This document shows, one piece after another, positions 9,367 to 17,439 of a stretch of DNA of 64,000 nucleotides. The notes below the pieces were generated by a model that was not told the DNA's origin, did no database searches, and was given only the letters and a program-made list of their open reading frames with translations. Origin of the DNA: JAEUWI01 sp942492815 (GTDB taxonomy: Bacteria > Hydrogenedentota > Hydrogenedentia > Hydrogenedentales > JAEUWI01); NCBI GenBank assembly GCA_942492815.1, contig OW818658.1, positions 6,076,001 to 6,140,000 of the forward strand, read 5' to 3'. The translations under genes and the position numbers were made by a program. Position 1 is the first letter of the stretch; every line of letters starts with the position of its first letter.

Positions 9367-9855
9367 ATGTCGGGCACGCTTCGCCACTTATCCCAGTTCA
9401 TCCTCGTCGGCTTCCTCACCGCCTTTATAGCGGGCTGCCCCATCGATCCCGGCATCGACGCGGAAAACCCTGCCGGTGTGGCCCTGGAGCGTTCGGTGAG
9501 CGCGTTTACGCCCGGCGAAGTGCTTGATGTCACTGTGACCATCACCGCCGAAGACGGCTCCGCCATCAGCGCCCTGGGCCTCACCGAGACCGTGCCCGTG
9601 GGGTGGACCTTCGTCGCGGTGGACGGAGAAAGCGGTCAGGTGCCCCCCATTCCGCCCAACGAGGGAGACACCGGCAATCTCGGATTCATCTGGTTTGCCG
9701 TACCCGATTTCCCCGTAACTTTCACCTACACGCTCCAGGTGCCTGCGGACGCCGAGGCCACCGCCGACATCACCGGGCGCGTCGACTATTATGAAGACGC
9801 AGGTATCCTCTCCAGCGACGAACTGGTCTCCCTGCTGGACGCCGCTGGGGTCTGA
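9367..9855 (+). CDS. Lipoprotein, paralogue of the next gene
   Basis: A 162-residue protein with a lipoprotein signal peptide (lipobox FIAGC, Cys24), so probably membrane-anchored and exported. The mature part is one beta-rich domain containing LGLTETVPVGWTFVAV and VTFTYTLQVPADAE. The same domain occurs in the gene at 9917 (LYETVPEGWTF, ITFQYVLDVP), showing tandem duplication. I know of no named function. A GAGG Shine-Dalgarno precedes the start. Confidence 0.8.
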   Translation: MSGTLRHLSQFILVGFLTAFIAGCPIDPGIDAENPAGVALERSVSAFTPGEVLDVTVTITAEDGSAISALGLTETVPVGWTFVAVDGESGQVPPIPPNEGDTGNLGFIWFAVPDFPVTFTYTLQVPADAEATADITGRVDYYEDAGILSSDELVSLLDAAGV

Positions 9856-9916
9856 AGGCCGGCAGTGCGTTGCGCCTGTCCCCCGGCGGCGGGGATTCTG
9901 GCGTATACTAGGTGAT

Positions 9917-11167
9917 ATGGCTTCCCCAAAATACAAACGCGCTACGACGACCGGGGCCGGCAGGCTTCTGATGGCTTGCCTGACGCTCCTGCCCTGCTGC
10001 TTTCCCGCCCGCGCCCAGGAGCAGCAGCCCGCCACCGAATCTCAGCGCAACCCCGCCCAGATGATCCTCTTCCACCAGCATCCCGAGGACTACAAAGGCG
10101 GGAAGCAGGTGGCGGTGACGGTCTACATCTCCGCTTTTCAATGGGACGGCCTGACCGCCATGGGGCTCTATGAAACCGTGCCCGAAGGCTGGACCTTCCG
10201 CGGGGCCCGGGCCATCGCCGGTGCCATACCCAGCGTTTTGCCCACCGAAGGCGCGTCCGGCACCCTCCAGTTCCTGTGGATCGAACAATCCACCGCGCCC
10301 ATCACCTTTCAGTACGTCCTCGATGTTCCGCCCCGGGAAAGCGGCCTCCGCTACTTCTCCGGCCAGGTGGAGTACCGCCAGGGTGATGGCGCCCTGACCT
10401 CCAACGTAGCATTTTCCCAATTGACGGGCCTGGCGGACGAACTGCCGGTTGTCAGCCTCCAGGGTGCCGCCGGGATGAACATCGCCCTCAATGCCACCTT
10501 CAACGATCCCGGTGCCACGGCCACCGACGCGGAGGATGGCAACCTGAGCAACCAGATCGAAGTGGCGGGAGTCGTGGACAGCAGCGAACCTGGCACCTAC
10601 ACCCTGACCTACGGCGTGACCGACAGCGTGGGCAATAGCGCCGTGCCGGTCTCTCGCCAGGTGACCGTCTCCGATAAACCCAACGATGCCGGCGGGGGCA
10701 CACCCGATGGCGAGAAGCCGGAGACCGGCGGCAATGCGGGCCTGGGTGGAGGAGACGGCGCGCCACCCATCCAGATGGCCGCACGGAAACCCGACACCCC
10801 GCCAAAACACCCCCAGATCACCGTCCCCGGGATCACCCTGCGGAAAGACACCGGGGAGTACGCCCTGCCCCTGAAATCCGGCGAGACGGAGGGAGCTCTC
10901 CCAGTTGAAACCGATCCCGAAACCGGAGCGGACGGCGAGGACGCTTTCCGCAGCACACAGACCGCGGGTCTCGTCTCATCCTCCAGCGATGGGAACACCG
11001 ACGCGGCATCTGGACTCGGCGGAGGCGGGGGCGGGCCAGGAGACGAATTCCCCGATACCGCTTTGGCCCAAAGTCCCGGACTCTTGATCGCCGTGGCCGC
11101 GCTCCTGGTCGTGGCCCTGACCTGCCTCTGGTATCGCGCCCGAAAACCGTCGCGCCGATTCCGTTGA
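9917..11167 (+). CDS. Cell-surface protein with Ig-like domain and C-terminal anchor
   Basis: A 416-residue exported protein. Signal peptide at about 1-35; a domain paralogous to the whole mature part of the preceding lipoprotein; an Ig-like DUF5011-type domain (DPGATATDAEDGN to VSRQVTVSD); a Gly/Pro/Asp-rich linker; then a terminal hydrophobic helix (GLLIAVAALLVVALTCLWY) and an Arg-rich tail. That last arrangement resembles a C-terminal sorting or membrane-anchor signal, as in the BACON protein at 19766-23602. The frame is open from 9791, but the signal peptide fixes ATG 9917. It begins 61 bases after the previous stop. Confidence 0.78.
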   Translation: MASPKYKRATTTGAGRLLMACLTLLPCCFPARAQEQQPATESQRNPAQMILFHQHPEDYKGGKQVAVTVYISAFQWDGLTAMGLYETVPEGWTFRGARAIAGAIPSVLPTEGASGTLQFLWIEQSTAPITFQYVLDVPPRESGLRYFSGQVEYRQGDGALTSNVAFSQLTGLADELPVVSLQGAAGMNIALNATFNDPGATATDAEDGNLSNQIEVAGVVDSSEPGTYTLTYGVTDSVGNSAVPVSRQVTVSDKPNDAGGGTPDGEKPETGGNAGLGGGDGAPPIQMAARKPDTPPKHPQITVPGITLRKDTGEYALPLKSGETEGALPVETDPETGADGEDAFRSTQTAGLVSSSSDGNTDAASGLGGGGGGPGDEFPDTALAQSPGLLIAVAALLVVALTCLWYRARKPSRRFR

Positions 11168-11324
11168 GTGCAACGCCGCGTGAATATATCTCCCGGAAAC
11201 GCGTCTGGTCCTTAGGCTGTTTGCCCGCGAAGCCCCCTTTCTGGGATACTCTAGGGAAGGCAGCGATTGTTCATCTGCCGCGAGCGCAACGCGTTTAAGC
11301 GCACCGTACGAAGAGGAAATTACC

Positions 11325-11924
11325 ATGACCACTATGAAACGTTGGACGGCCGCCGTGATGGCCTGCTGTCTTTTTATGACCATGGCCGGCTGCCAGACCT
11401 ACGGTGAAGGTGCCGGGGCCGGCGCGGCCGTGGGTGCTCTGGCCGGCGGTATCATCGGCCACCAGTCGGGCAACGCCCTGGCCGGCGCGGCTATCGGCGC
11501 GGCCGCCGGTGCCCTGGTGGGCGTCATCGCCCATGACATCAAGGTCCAGCGCGCCAAGACCCGCGAGCAGACCGTCGAAACCTACAAGTACACGCCCGGC
11601 AGTGGCGAGGTGCTCCAGATCGAAGACACCACCGTCTCGCCCGCCTTCACTCGCCCCGGTGCCACCATCTCCACCTCCCTCCAGTACGCCATCATCGGAA
11701 ATTCCGCTGGAACCCCGGTCACCGAGACCCGGCGTCTGGTCCGTGGAGAAAAGGTCATCGCCGATCTCTCCTCCAAGAAGTTCACGCGCGAGGACGGAAC
11801 CTGGCTCACCACCCAGGATATCAAGCTGCCCGACAGCCTCCAGCCCGGTGTATACACGCTGATACAGCGTGTGGAGACGCCCCAGTCCTCCGTATTCAGT
11901 TCCGCTAATTTTACTGTGCAGTAA
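11325..11924 (+). CDS. Glycine-zipper lipoprotein
   Basis: A 199-residue protein with lipobox TMAGC (Cys23). Residues 27-70 form a glycine-zipper helical hairpin of the 2TM/YMGG type, with small residues repeating as in GAAVGALAGGIIG. The remaining 130 residues are beta-rich and include TRRLVRGEKVIADLSSKKF and QPGVYTLIQRVETP. Glycine-zipper lipoproteins are usually outer-membrane or envelope-associated; the exact role is unknown. The start has GAGGAAA upstream. A strong terminator follows, so it closes its transcript. Confidence 0.85.
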   Translation: MTTMKRWTAAVMACCLFMTMAGCQTYGEGAGAGAAVGALAGGIIGHQSGNALAGAAIGAAAGALVGVIAHDIKVQRAKTREQTVETYKYTPGSGEVLQIEDTTVSPAFTRPGATISTSLQYAIIGNSAGTPVTETRRLVRGEKVIADLSSKKFTREDGTWLTTQDIKLPDSLQPGVYTLIQRVETPQSSVFSSANFTVQ

Positions 11925-11950
11925 GACGCCCGGAATCAGCCTTCCATACC

Positions 11951-11986
11951 AGGCCGGACACCCCCGACGGTGTCCGGCCTTTTTGT
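11951..11986 (+). terminator. Rho-independent terminator
   Basis: A perfect 11-bp stem (AGGCCGGACAC with GTGTCCGGCCT) around an 8-base loop, followed by TTTTTGTTGTT, 26 bases after the glycine-zipper gene. Confidence 0.93.
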
Positions 11987-12100
11987 TGTTCCAACACGGG
12001 CAACTTGATACGATGCTTTACCCTCATGTTCTAATGATGAACTGACAAAACCCTCCCAGCACCTGTGGGCCGATTCAACGCGAAAAGAGGAGTTTCCGCT

Positions 12101-12730
12101 ATGAGCCATTCCTGGAAAACCGCTGTCGGGCGCCTTGGCACCCTCACGGCAACGCTCAGCCTCGCCGTAGCCCTCCTGTCCGGTTGCCCCGACACGGACA
12201 TCGGCGATACGCCGCCCTTCGATACCACAGGCAACTACGTCGGCACCTACGCCACCAACGCCAAGCAGCTCGGCGGCGCGGAAGATTGCACCTTCGAGCT
12301 CGAACTGGTCCAGTTCGTGGATCAGTCCCTCATCGCCTATACCTTCGCGGGGATCGCCCGCTTGGACTGGGACTGTATCCTCCCGCCCCTGGTCCGCGCG
12401 TCACTCGGTATCGAATCCGAGGTACTGACTGCGCCCGTTCTGGCTACGCTGGACAATGAGGGGGCTTTCTCCCTCGAAGTGGATCTGGACGGCAGCAACA
12501 TTCCGGCCGCCCTGCTGGCCGCCCTGGACGATTCCGGGGTGGATACAAACATCCCGCTCCAGAGCTTCGCCCTTACCTTCACCGGCACCGGGGAAGACAC
12601 GGATGACGACGGGCTGATGGACGCATGCTCCGGCACCCTCGACGTGAGCGCCACCTACGAAGACGAAGGCGGCACGCAGACCATTGACCTGGGTGGCAAC
12701 TTTGACGTGACCCGCGCGTCGGGCACGTGA
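12101..12730 (+). CDS. Hypothetical lipoprotein
   Basis: A 209-residue protein with a lipoprotein signal (LLSGC, Cys29) after a hydrophobic stretch. The mature part is beta-rich and acidic, with paired cysteines (EDCTFE, WDCILP, DACSGT) that may form disulphides. DTDDDGLMDAC resembles a calcium-binding type 3 repeat or EF-like loop. GAGGAG lies 10 bases upstream of ATG 12101; the open frame from 12065 is unlikely to be translated. No family recognised. Part of a run of four exported proteins. Confidence 0.72.
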   Translation: MSHSWKTAVGRLGTLTATLSLAVALLSGCPDTDIGDTPPFDTTGNYVGTYATNAKQLGGAEDCTFELELVQFVDQSLIAYTFAGIARLDWDCILPPLVRASLGIESEVLTAPVLATLDNEGAFSLEVDLDGSNIPAALLAALDDSGVDTNIPLQSFALTFTGTGEDTDDDGLMDACSGTLDVSATYEDEGGTQTIDLGGNFDVTRASGT

Positions 12731-12790
12731 CGCATAGAATAGAAATGCCCTGAGCGCGGTAGTCAGGGTAACCAGATGAGGGGTATAACC

Positions 12791-13819
12791 ATGTTGGGTA
12801 TCGGAAGGATCACACCGGCGCTGCTCGGACTGTGTGCATTGGCATCCGGGTGCGACGTGCTCTTTTCAGGAGATATTGAAAAGTTCGACGGGGTGTTCCA
12901 GAAAGTCCCGCTGCCCCCCGGCACCGAGTCATTCCAGATAGGCGGCAGCGACAGCACCGATTTCCATCTCAGAAGCGCCTACACCAACAAGACGGAGGCG
13001 GAAATCGCCGAATTCTACCGTACCTTCTTCAAGGACAACGGCTGGACCAGCAATTTCTCCTCGGAAGAGGAAGCGGACGGCCTGATGGACTACCGGAAAG
13101 GCAAGGCCTCCATCAATGTCACCACCGTTGCCATTCGATCACAAATCCACTTGATGGTCATCTACCTGGAAGACAAGTACACCCGCGAGGAATTCGCGAA
13201 GCTCGTCTCAGATAGCGAGACCCCGGAAACGAAAGACCTGATCCGCCGGATTGGGGAGGCCTACGGCCAGGCCACCTCCTACAGCGACACCGGTTCCTAC
13301 GAATGCATCAACGACGGTGAAATCCTGAGCCGCGCCCAATTTAGGACGCGCTTTCGCGACCCCGGCGATCTCCTCTTCGAATATTGGGACGAGAACGCCC
13401 ACACCCTGAGCAAGCGCGGCGAGCAGGTGAAGTATATGTCCGACTATGACGCCGCACCGACGGAGAACAACGACGTCGCTCTCGCCATCGCGGCGCTCTA
13501 TGGGGTGACCTCCAGAACGTCCGGCAACATCCCCCAACTCCTCCTGAACCTAGACGAGGATTCTCTCTTCTACCTCGCGAGCCTGAAACTGCTCGACGAA
13601 GCAAAGTCGGAAGACGGCACTCTGTGCCTGCGCCTCCAGGGCGTCGACTTCAGCAACGAAGAAAACACCATCTGGATCGGCAAAGAAGACCTGCTCATCC
13701 GGAAGATCGAAACCGTTAAGGATCCCGCAAACCGGGATACCACGATCTACAAGCCAGAAACCAACGTCGAAATCACCGATGGCGAACTGGTTTTCAGGAC
13801 GCCGGAGGCAAAAAGCTGA
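12791..13819 (+). CDS. Hypothetical lipoprotein with LolA/DUF2092-like C-terminus
   Basis: A 342-residue protein with lipobox LASGC (Cys21). After the signal comes a mixed domain (IEKFDGVFQKVPLPPGTESF onward). The last 180 residues look like the LolA/DUF2092 beta-sheet fold: YSDTGSYECIND, FEYWDE, LCLRLQGVD, IWIGKEDLLIRKIETV. That fold often binds lipid or lipoprotein, but no specific role can be given. ATG 12791 is chosen over 12776 because GAGGGG lies 7 bases before it. The gene ends only 19 bases from the convergent gene at 13839. A similar fold occurs in the gene at 60351-61250. Confidence 0.75.
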   Translation: MLGIGRITPALLGLCALASGCDVLFSGDIEKFDGVFQKVPLPPGTESFQIGGSDSTDFHLRSAYTNKTEAEIAEFYRTFFKDNGWTSNFSSEEEADGLMDYRKGKASINVTTVAIRSQIHLMVIYLEDKYTREEFAKLVSDSETPETKDLIRRIGEAYGQATSYSDTGSYECINDGEILSRAQFRTRFRDPGDLLFEYWDENAHTLSKRGEQVKYMSDYDAAPTENNDVALAIAALYGVTSRTSGNIPQLLLNLDEDSLFYLASLKLLDEAKSEDGTLCLRLQGVDFSNEENTIWIGKEDLLIRKIETVKDPANRDTTIYKPETNVEITDGELVFRTPEAKS

Positions 13820-13838
13820 GACGGGTTTACCGGCCCCC

Positions 13839-14978
13839 TTACTCGCCCGATTCCTCCGCGTACTTTCGATAGTTCAGCTCGGCCTCGGCGTCGCATTCGG
13901 CGCAGTACTCATGCGTCATAAAGTGCTGCACCCACTCCGTCCCGATGAGGTCCTCATAGGCCCCGCAATCGGGCAGCACCTCGTCCAGCAGGATTCGATA
14001 GGCCTCGCGGGGCGTGCAGTGATCGCACACGGCGTAGGCAACGCCAAAAAGCGCCAGTTGGGACAGGACGATCTTGAATTGCGCCTCCACCTCGGTGTCG
14101 CTGAGCGATTCGGGCCGTGGCAGCGCCACCCGACCGCCGAGCAACTCCAGGAACGGGGTCTGCTCTCCGTGGTCGAGGCACTCGTCCATCAGGCGCGTTT
14201 CCGCCATAAACCGCTCGCTGTCCTGCTCATCCTCCGCGCCGTAGCCGAAATACCCATCTTCGTCATCGTCATCATCGTCCGCGCCCCCGCGAATCGCGCG
14301 ATCTATGGCCGCCGCTTCGGCATCCAGAGTCTGCTGCAACCCGCCGTCATCGTTCAACACATCCGCCCCCGTGTACGAGGTCACCTCGCCCGAGGCACGA
14401 ATCTCCCGGAATTCCAGCGCGCTGGCGTCGTATTCGTTTTCCTCGTGAACATAGGGTTCCGGCCGCGGAATCAGGTTCGGCAGGGGCTCCCAGTCCCCCA
14501 CGTCGGCTTCGTCGTCAAAATCCCGCCCGCGAATACAGCGCTCCAGGAATGCACCCGCCAACTCCACCACCACATTCCCGTTCGGACCGAACCACTCCAG
14601 ATAAAGGTGATTCTTCCACACCGTGGGCGGCGGCTCGCCGAGGCTGGACCGGATTTCGTATTCCTCGAAGGAGCAGGGAAGCGTCCTGACCCAGCCCTGG
14701 GCGGTCATCGTTCCCGTCGCCCCGATCTGCATCAACTTGAGGCCCTGATGCTCCTCCCGGCGGAAGTACAGCACCTCCGCCCCCTCCTCCGGCTCGAAGC
14801 AGATGTGCTTGCCCACCAGATCCGGGTTGGGCCGCCCCGTCAGATCGAGGCGCAGAAAAGTGTGTTCGCCACCCGCCTCCCCCTCTTCCGTGCGCAGCAC
14901 CAGAAATCCCGTTACCCCGTAGTGGTGCGTGCAATTAACTTCGCCATACGTCACATAGTCGTTCAAGCGGTAGGCCAT
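13839..14978 (-). CDS. Hypothetical cytoplasmic protein with acidic linker
   Basis: A 379-residue protein I do not recognise. It has no signal peptide or transmembrane segment. The N-terminal half (MAYRLNDYVTYGEVNCTHHY) is followed by a low-complexity Asp run (DDDDDDEDGYFGYG) near residue 233. The C-terminal half ends with paired cysteine motifs (VCDHCTPREAY and HEYCAECDAE) that could bind zinc. AAGGAAG lies 10 bases before the start. It stands alone between a convergent lipoprotein gene and the toxin-antitoxin pair. Confidence 0.7.
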   Translation of the reverse strand: MAYRLNDYVTYGEVNCTHHYGVTGFLVLRTEEGEAGGEHTFLRLDLTGRPNPDLVGKHICFEPEEGAEVLYFRREEHQGLKLMQIGATGTMTAQGWVRTLPCSFEEYEIRSSLGEPPPTVWKNHLYLEWFGPNGNVVVELAGAFLERCIRGRDFDDEADVGDWEPLPNLIPRPEPYVHEENEYDASALEFREIRASGEVTSYTGADVLNDDGGLQQTLDAEAAAIDRAIRGGADDDDDDEDGYFGYGAEDEQDSERFMAETRLMDECLDHGEQTPFLELLGGRVALPRPESLSDTEVEAQFKIVLSQLALFGVAYAVCDHCTPREAYRILLDEVLPDCGAYEDLIGTEWVQHFMTHEYCAECDAEAELNYRKYAEESGE

Positions 14979-15146
14979 GGCGGTGCTTCCTTATTCGTTG
15001 AGGCTCCGTGTCAATGCCTGTGGGAGCCCCCCTCCGGGTCTCCTGCAAAACATCATACGACGGACGATGCCGAATGGCAAGCAAAGATATAAAAAGTCCC
15101 GGCGGCCATTCCTGATCGCCGGGGACATCCGTCTATTGACGCTGTG

Positions 15147-15521
15147 CTAGATTGCCCGAAGCTCCGCGCTTTGGCGTTGCGCGGGCTTGGCCGTCATTCG
15201 GACCCGCACGTCAACGTCCAATCGGTTCAGGTACGTGAAGAGCCGGTCAAGGGTGTAGCCCTTGAGACGGCCACACACGATATCGCTAACTTTTTGAGCG
15301 GGTAGCCCCAGTACCTCGCCAGCCTCTTTTTGCGTTATCCCTTTTCTTTCGATGGCTGCCTTTATGGCAATCGCAATGTCCGCTTTCAACCTCGCCATCT
15401 CCGGATCTCTAATCCCCAGCTCCGCGAACACGTTGCCATTATTTTTTGGAATATGAGTATTGCTTTGGCTCAATTTTTTCATGGCCAAACCCTTCTTTCC
15501 TTCCAGATGCTTCTCGCTCAT
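15147..15521 (-). CDS. HigA-type XRE antitoxin
   Basis: A 124-residue helix-turn-helix protein that should neutralise the upstream toxin and repress the operon. The HTH spans about 62-82 (TQKEAGEVLGLPAQKVSDIV), and the flanking NVFAELGI and TLDRLFTYLNRLDVDVRV are typical of XRE antitoxins paired with Gp49/HigB-like toxins. The start overlaps the toxin stop as ATGA (15518-15521), indicating translational coupling. An internal Met (ATG near 15482) with its own AAGGG is an alternative start. Toxin-first order matches higBA rather than relBE. Confidence 0.88.
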   Translation of the reverse strand: MSEKHLEGKKGLAMKKLSQSNTHIPKNNGNVFAELGIRDPEMARLKADIAIAIKAAIERKGITQKEAGEVLGLPAQKVSDIVCGRLKGYTLDRLFTYLNRLDVDVRVRMTAKPAQRQSAELRAI

Positions 15522-15859
15522 GTCTTGTATTTCTCTTTGGTCTCCTTGAGCCGACGAGCTACGACGTCCATCTCATTCTTCGGAGTAGAGATTCCTTGCT
15601 TGGACTTCTTCTTGATGGCATGAAGCACGCATATTCTGGATGCTATGACCGTCGTATAGAACACCCGGTAGGCGCACCCTTCCTGCTGATCGCGAATCTC
15701 AAGAACACCGGAACCCGCAAACCCCACCAAGACCTTGACCTTGTAGTGCTTCCCGCCCAAGGCGGCTTCGTGAAGGGCATGCGCCACCTCTCGCCGTACC
15801 TCGTATGGAAATTCTTTCAGCCGCTTCTTCGAATCAAACTCAAATGCAATTTCTTTCAC
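15518..15859 (-). CDS. HigB/RelE-superfamily toxin
   Basis: A 113-residue basic protein of the phage-derived Gp49-like (HigB) branch of RelE-fold mRNA interferases. Motifs include FPYEVRREVAHALHEA, VKVLVGFAGSGVLEIRD, YRVFYTT and VLHAIKKKSKQGI. It probably cleaves mRNA on the ribosome. The start is GTG 15859 with AAAGG about 8 bases upstream. The gene and its upstream region are AT-rich against the surrounding chromosome, suggesting horizontal acquisition. Confidence 0.88.
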   Translation of the reverse strand: MKEIAFEFDSKKRLKEFPYEVRREVAHALHEAALGGKHYKVKVLVGFAGSGVLEIRDQQEGCAYRVFYTTVIASRICVLHAIKKKSKQGISTPKNEMDVVARRLKETKEKYKT

Positions 15860-15911
15860 AAATTAAACCTTTAGATTGGGGCGTGTTCCGCTTCGCCGTT
15901 ATCCAAAGAAA

Positions 15912-15940
15912 AGTATACCAGATATGGTGTATAAATTCAA
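15912..15940 (-). promoter_or_regulatory. Promoter of the toxin-antitoxin operon
   Basis: On the minus strand: TTGAAT, exactly 17 bases, then TATACT, with the -10 about 53 bases before the toxin GTG. This is the clearest sigma-70 promoter in the window. Confidence 0.75.
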
Positions 15941-15968
15941 TCGATATATACACCAGATTTATGGTATA
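15914..15968. promoter_or_regulatory. Operator array overlapping the toxin-antitoxin promoter
   Basis: Alternating half-sites around TATACC and GGTGTATA. TGGTGTATA at 15924-15932 is mirrored by TATACACCA ending at 15955, and TATACC...GGTGTATA and ACACC...GGTATA overlap them on each side. The array covers both promoter boxes, as expected for antitoxin autorepression. Confidence 0.65.
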
Positions 15969-16046
15969 AAAACTTGCGCGTGAATAAGAACACAATTCTC
16001 TCAACAGGCGAGGATCAATGAGTCTTTTGGCGCTGCATCCCCCGCC

Positions 16047-17417
16047 TCAATTCTCCGCCGCCTTCCGATCGATCTCGTGCTTCTTCAATCGATACTGCAA
16101 CGTCTTATACGTCAACCCCAGCAACTCCGCCGCCTCCTTGATCCGCCCGCCGCTGCGCTCCAGCGCCTGGCGGATGAGATCCTGCTCCAGCTCTTCCAGC
16201 GACAACCCCCCGGCCGGCAATCCCACCTCGCCCGCAGCAACGGGCACGTGGTGAAACTTCTCGGGCAAATCCTTCGCCGTGAGCACGTCATCGTTCGCCA
16301 GAATAAAGAGTTGCTCCAGGGTATGCTCCAGTTCTCGCACGTTGCCCGGCCAGCGGTAGCGGCGGAAGGCGTCCACCACCTCGGGGCCCACCTGCGGCGC
16401 CTCGATCCCGATCTTCGCGCTCAGCTTCTCCCTGAAGTGCTTGATGAGCAGGGGTAGATCCTCGATGCGCTCGCGGAGCGGCGGAAGATAAACTGGCAGC
16501 ACTTCGAGCCGAAAATAGAGATCCTCACGAAACTCGCCCCGCTCCACGCGCTCGCGCAGATCCCTATTGGTCGCCGCAATCACACGCACGTCCACCTGGC
16601 GCGTCTTGCTGCTGCCCACGCGCTCCACCACGCCGTCCTGCAGCACCCGCAACAGCTTGGCCTGAGACTCCAGGTGCATGTCGCCGATCTCATCGAGAAA
16701 AAGCGTGCCCGTGTTCGCATCTTCAAATTTGCCGGGACGGCTCGCATCCGCGCCCGTGAACGCGCCCTTTTCGTGGCCAAACAACTCCGACTCCACAAGA
16801 TTGTCGGGGATGGCCGCGCAATTCACCACCACAAAGGGCTTCTTCTGGCGGCTGCCCTCGAAGTGAATGTGGCGGGCGATCATTTCCTTGCCCGTGCCCG
16901 ATTCGCCCAGAATCAGCACCGTGCTGTTCACCCGGGCCGCTTTCGCCGTGCGCTCGAACACGGCCTGCATCGCGGGGCTCTCGCCGATGATGCTGCCGAG
17001 CGAAACGCTCCGGGTGACAAGCTCGCGGAGTTGCCGGTTCTCTTTCTGCAGGCTGGTGCGCTCCAAGGCGCGATTGATCACGTGGAGGAGGGTGTCTTTG
17101 TCGAAGGGCTTTTCCAGATAGTCGATCGCCCCTTCCTTCATCGCCGTCACCGCGGTGCGGATCGTCGCGTGAGCCGTCATCACCACCACCTCCAGCTCCG
17201 GGCGAAGCCGCTTCGCGCGGCGCAACAGCTCCAGGCCATCGAGGCCCGGCATCCGCATGTCCGTCAGCAGCAACTCGAAGCCGCGCTCCTTGAGGAAGTC
17301 GAGGGTCATCTCCGCGGAATCGCTGGCCGTGACCTCGTAGCCGGACTGAGAAAGAATGTCGCCGATGATCTCCCGCTGAACGCGATCGTCTTCGGTGATG
17401 AGAATGGACTGTGCCAT
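16047..17417 (-). CDS. NtrC-family sigma-54 response regulator
   Basis: A 456-residue bacterial enhancer-binding protein. Receiver domain at 1-120 with phosphoacceptor Asp53 (LLTDMRMPG); AAA+ domain with Walker A GESGTGKE at 171-178, the sigma-54 loop GAFTGA at 218-223, and Walker B LDEIGD at 241-246; C-terminal Fis-type helix-turn-helix (RIKEAAELLGLTYKTLQYRL). It should activate sigma-54 promoters when phosphorylated. ATG 17417 has AGGAG 7 bases upstream. It starts 22 bases after the stop of the histidine kinase, its likely partner. The target is not visible here. Confidence 0.95.
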   Translation of the reverse strand: MAQSILITEDDRVQREIIGDILSQSGYEVTASDSAEMTLDFLKERGFELLLTDMRMPGLDGLELLRRAKRLRPELEVVVMTAHATIRTAVTAMKEGAIDYLEKPFDKDTLLHVINRALERTSLQKENRQLRELVTRSVSLGSIIGESPAMQAVFERTAKAARVNSTVLILGESGTGKEMIARHIHFEGSRQKKPFVVVNCAAIPDNLVESELFGHEKGAFTGADASRPGKFEDANTGTLFLDEIGDMHLESQAKLLRVLQDGVVERVGSSKTRQVDVRVIAATNRDLRERVERGEFREDLYFRLEVLPVYLPPLRERIEDLPLLIKHFREKLSAKIGIEAPQVGPEVVDAFRRYRWPGNVRELEHTLEQLFILANDDVLTAKDLPEKFHHVPVAAGEVGLPAGGLSLEELEQDLIRQALERSGGRIKEAAELLGLTYKTLQYRLKKHEIDRKAAEN

Positions 17418-17439
17418 GGATACTCCTGTCTTCACCCGC

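Noticed and set aside
13779..15092. 437-residue plus-strand frame across the hypothetical gene at 13839
   Set aside because: It runs antisense to a better-supported minus gene and its sequence is Arg/Pro/His-rich, typical of a shadow frame in GC-rich DNA.
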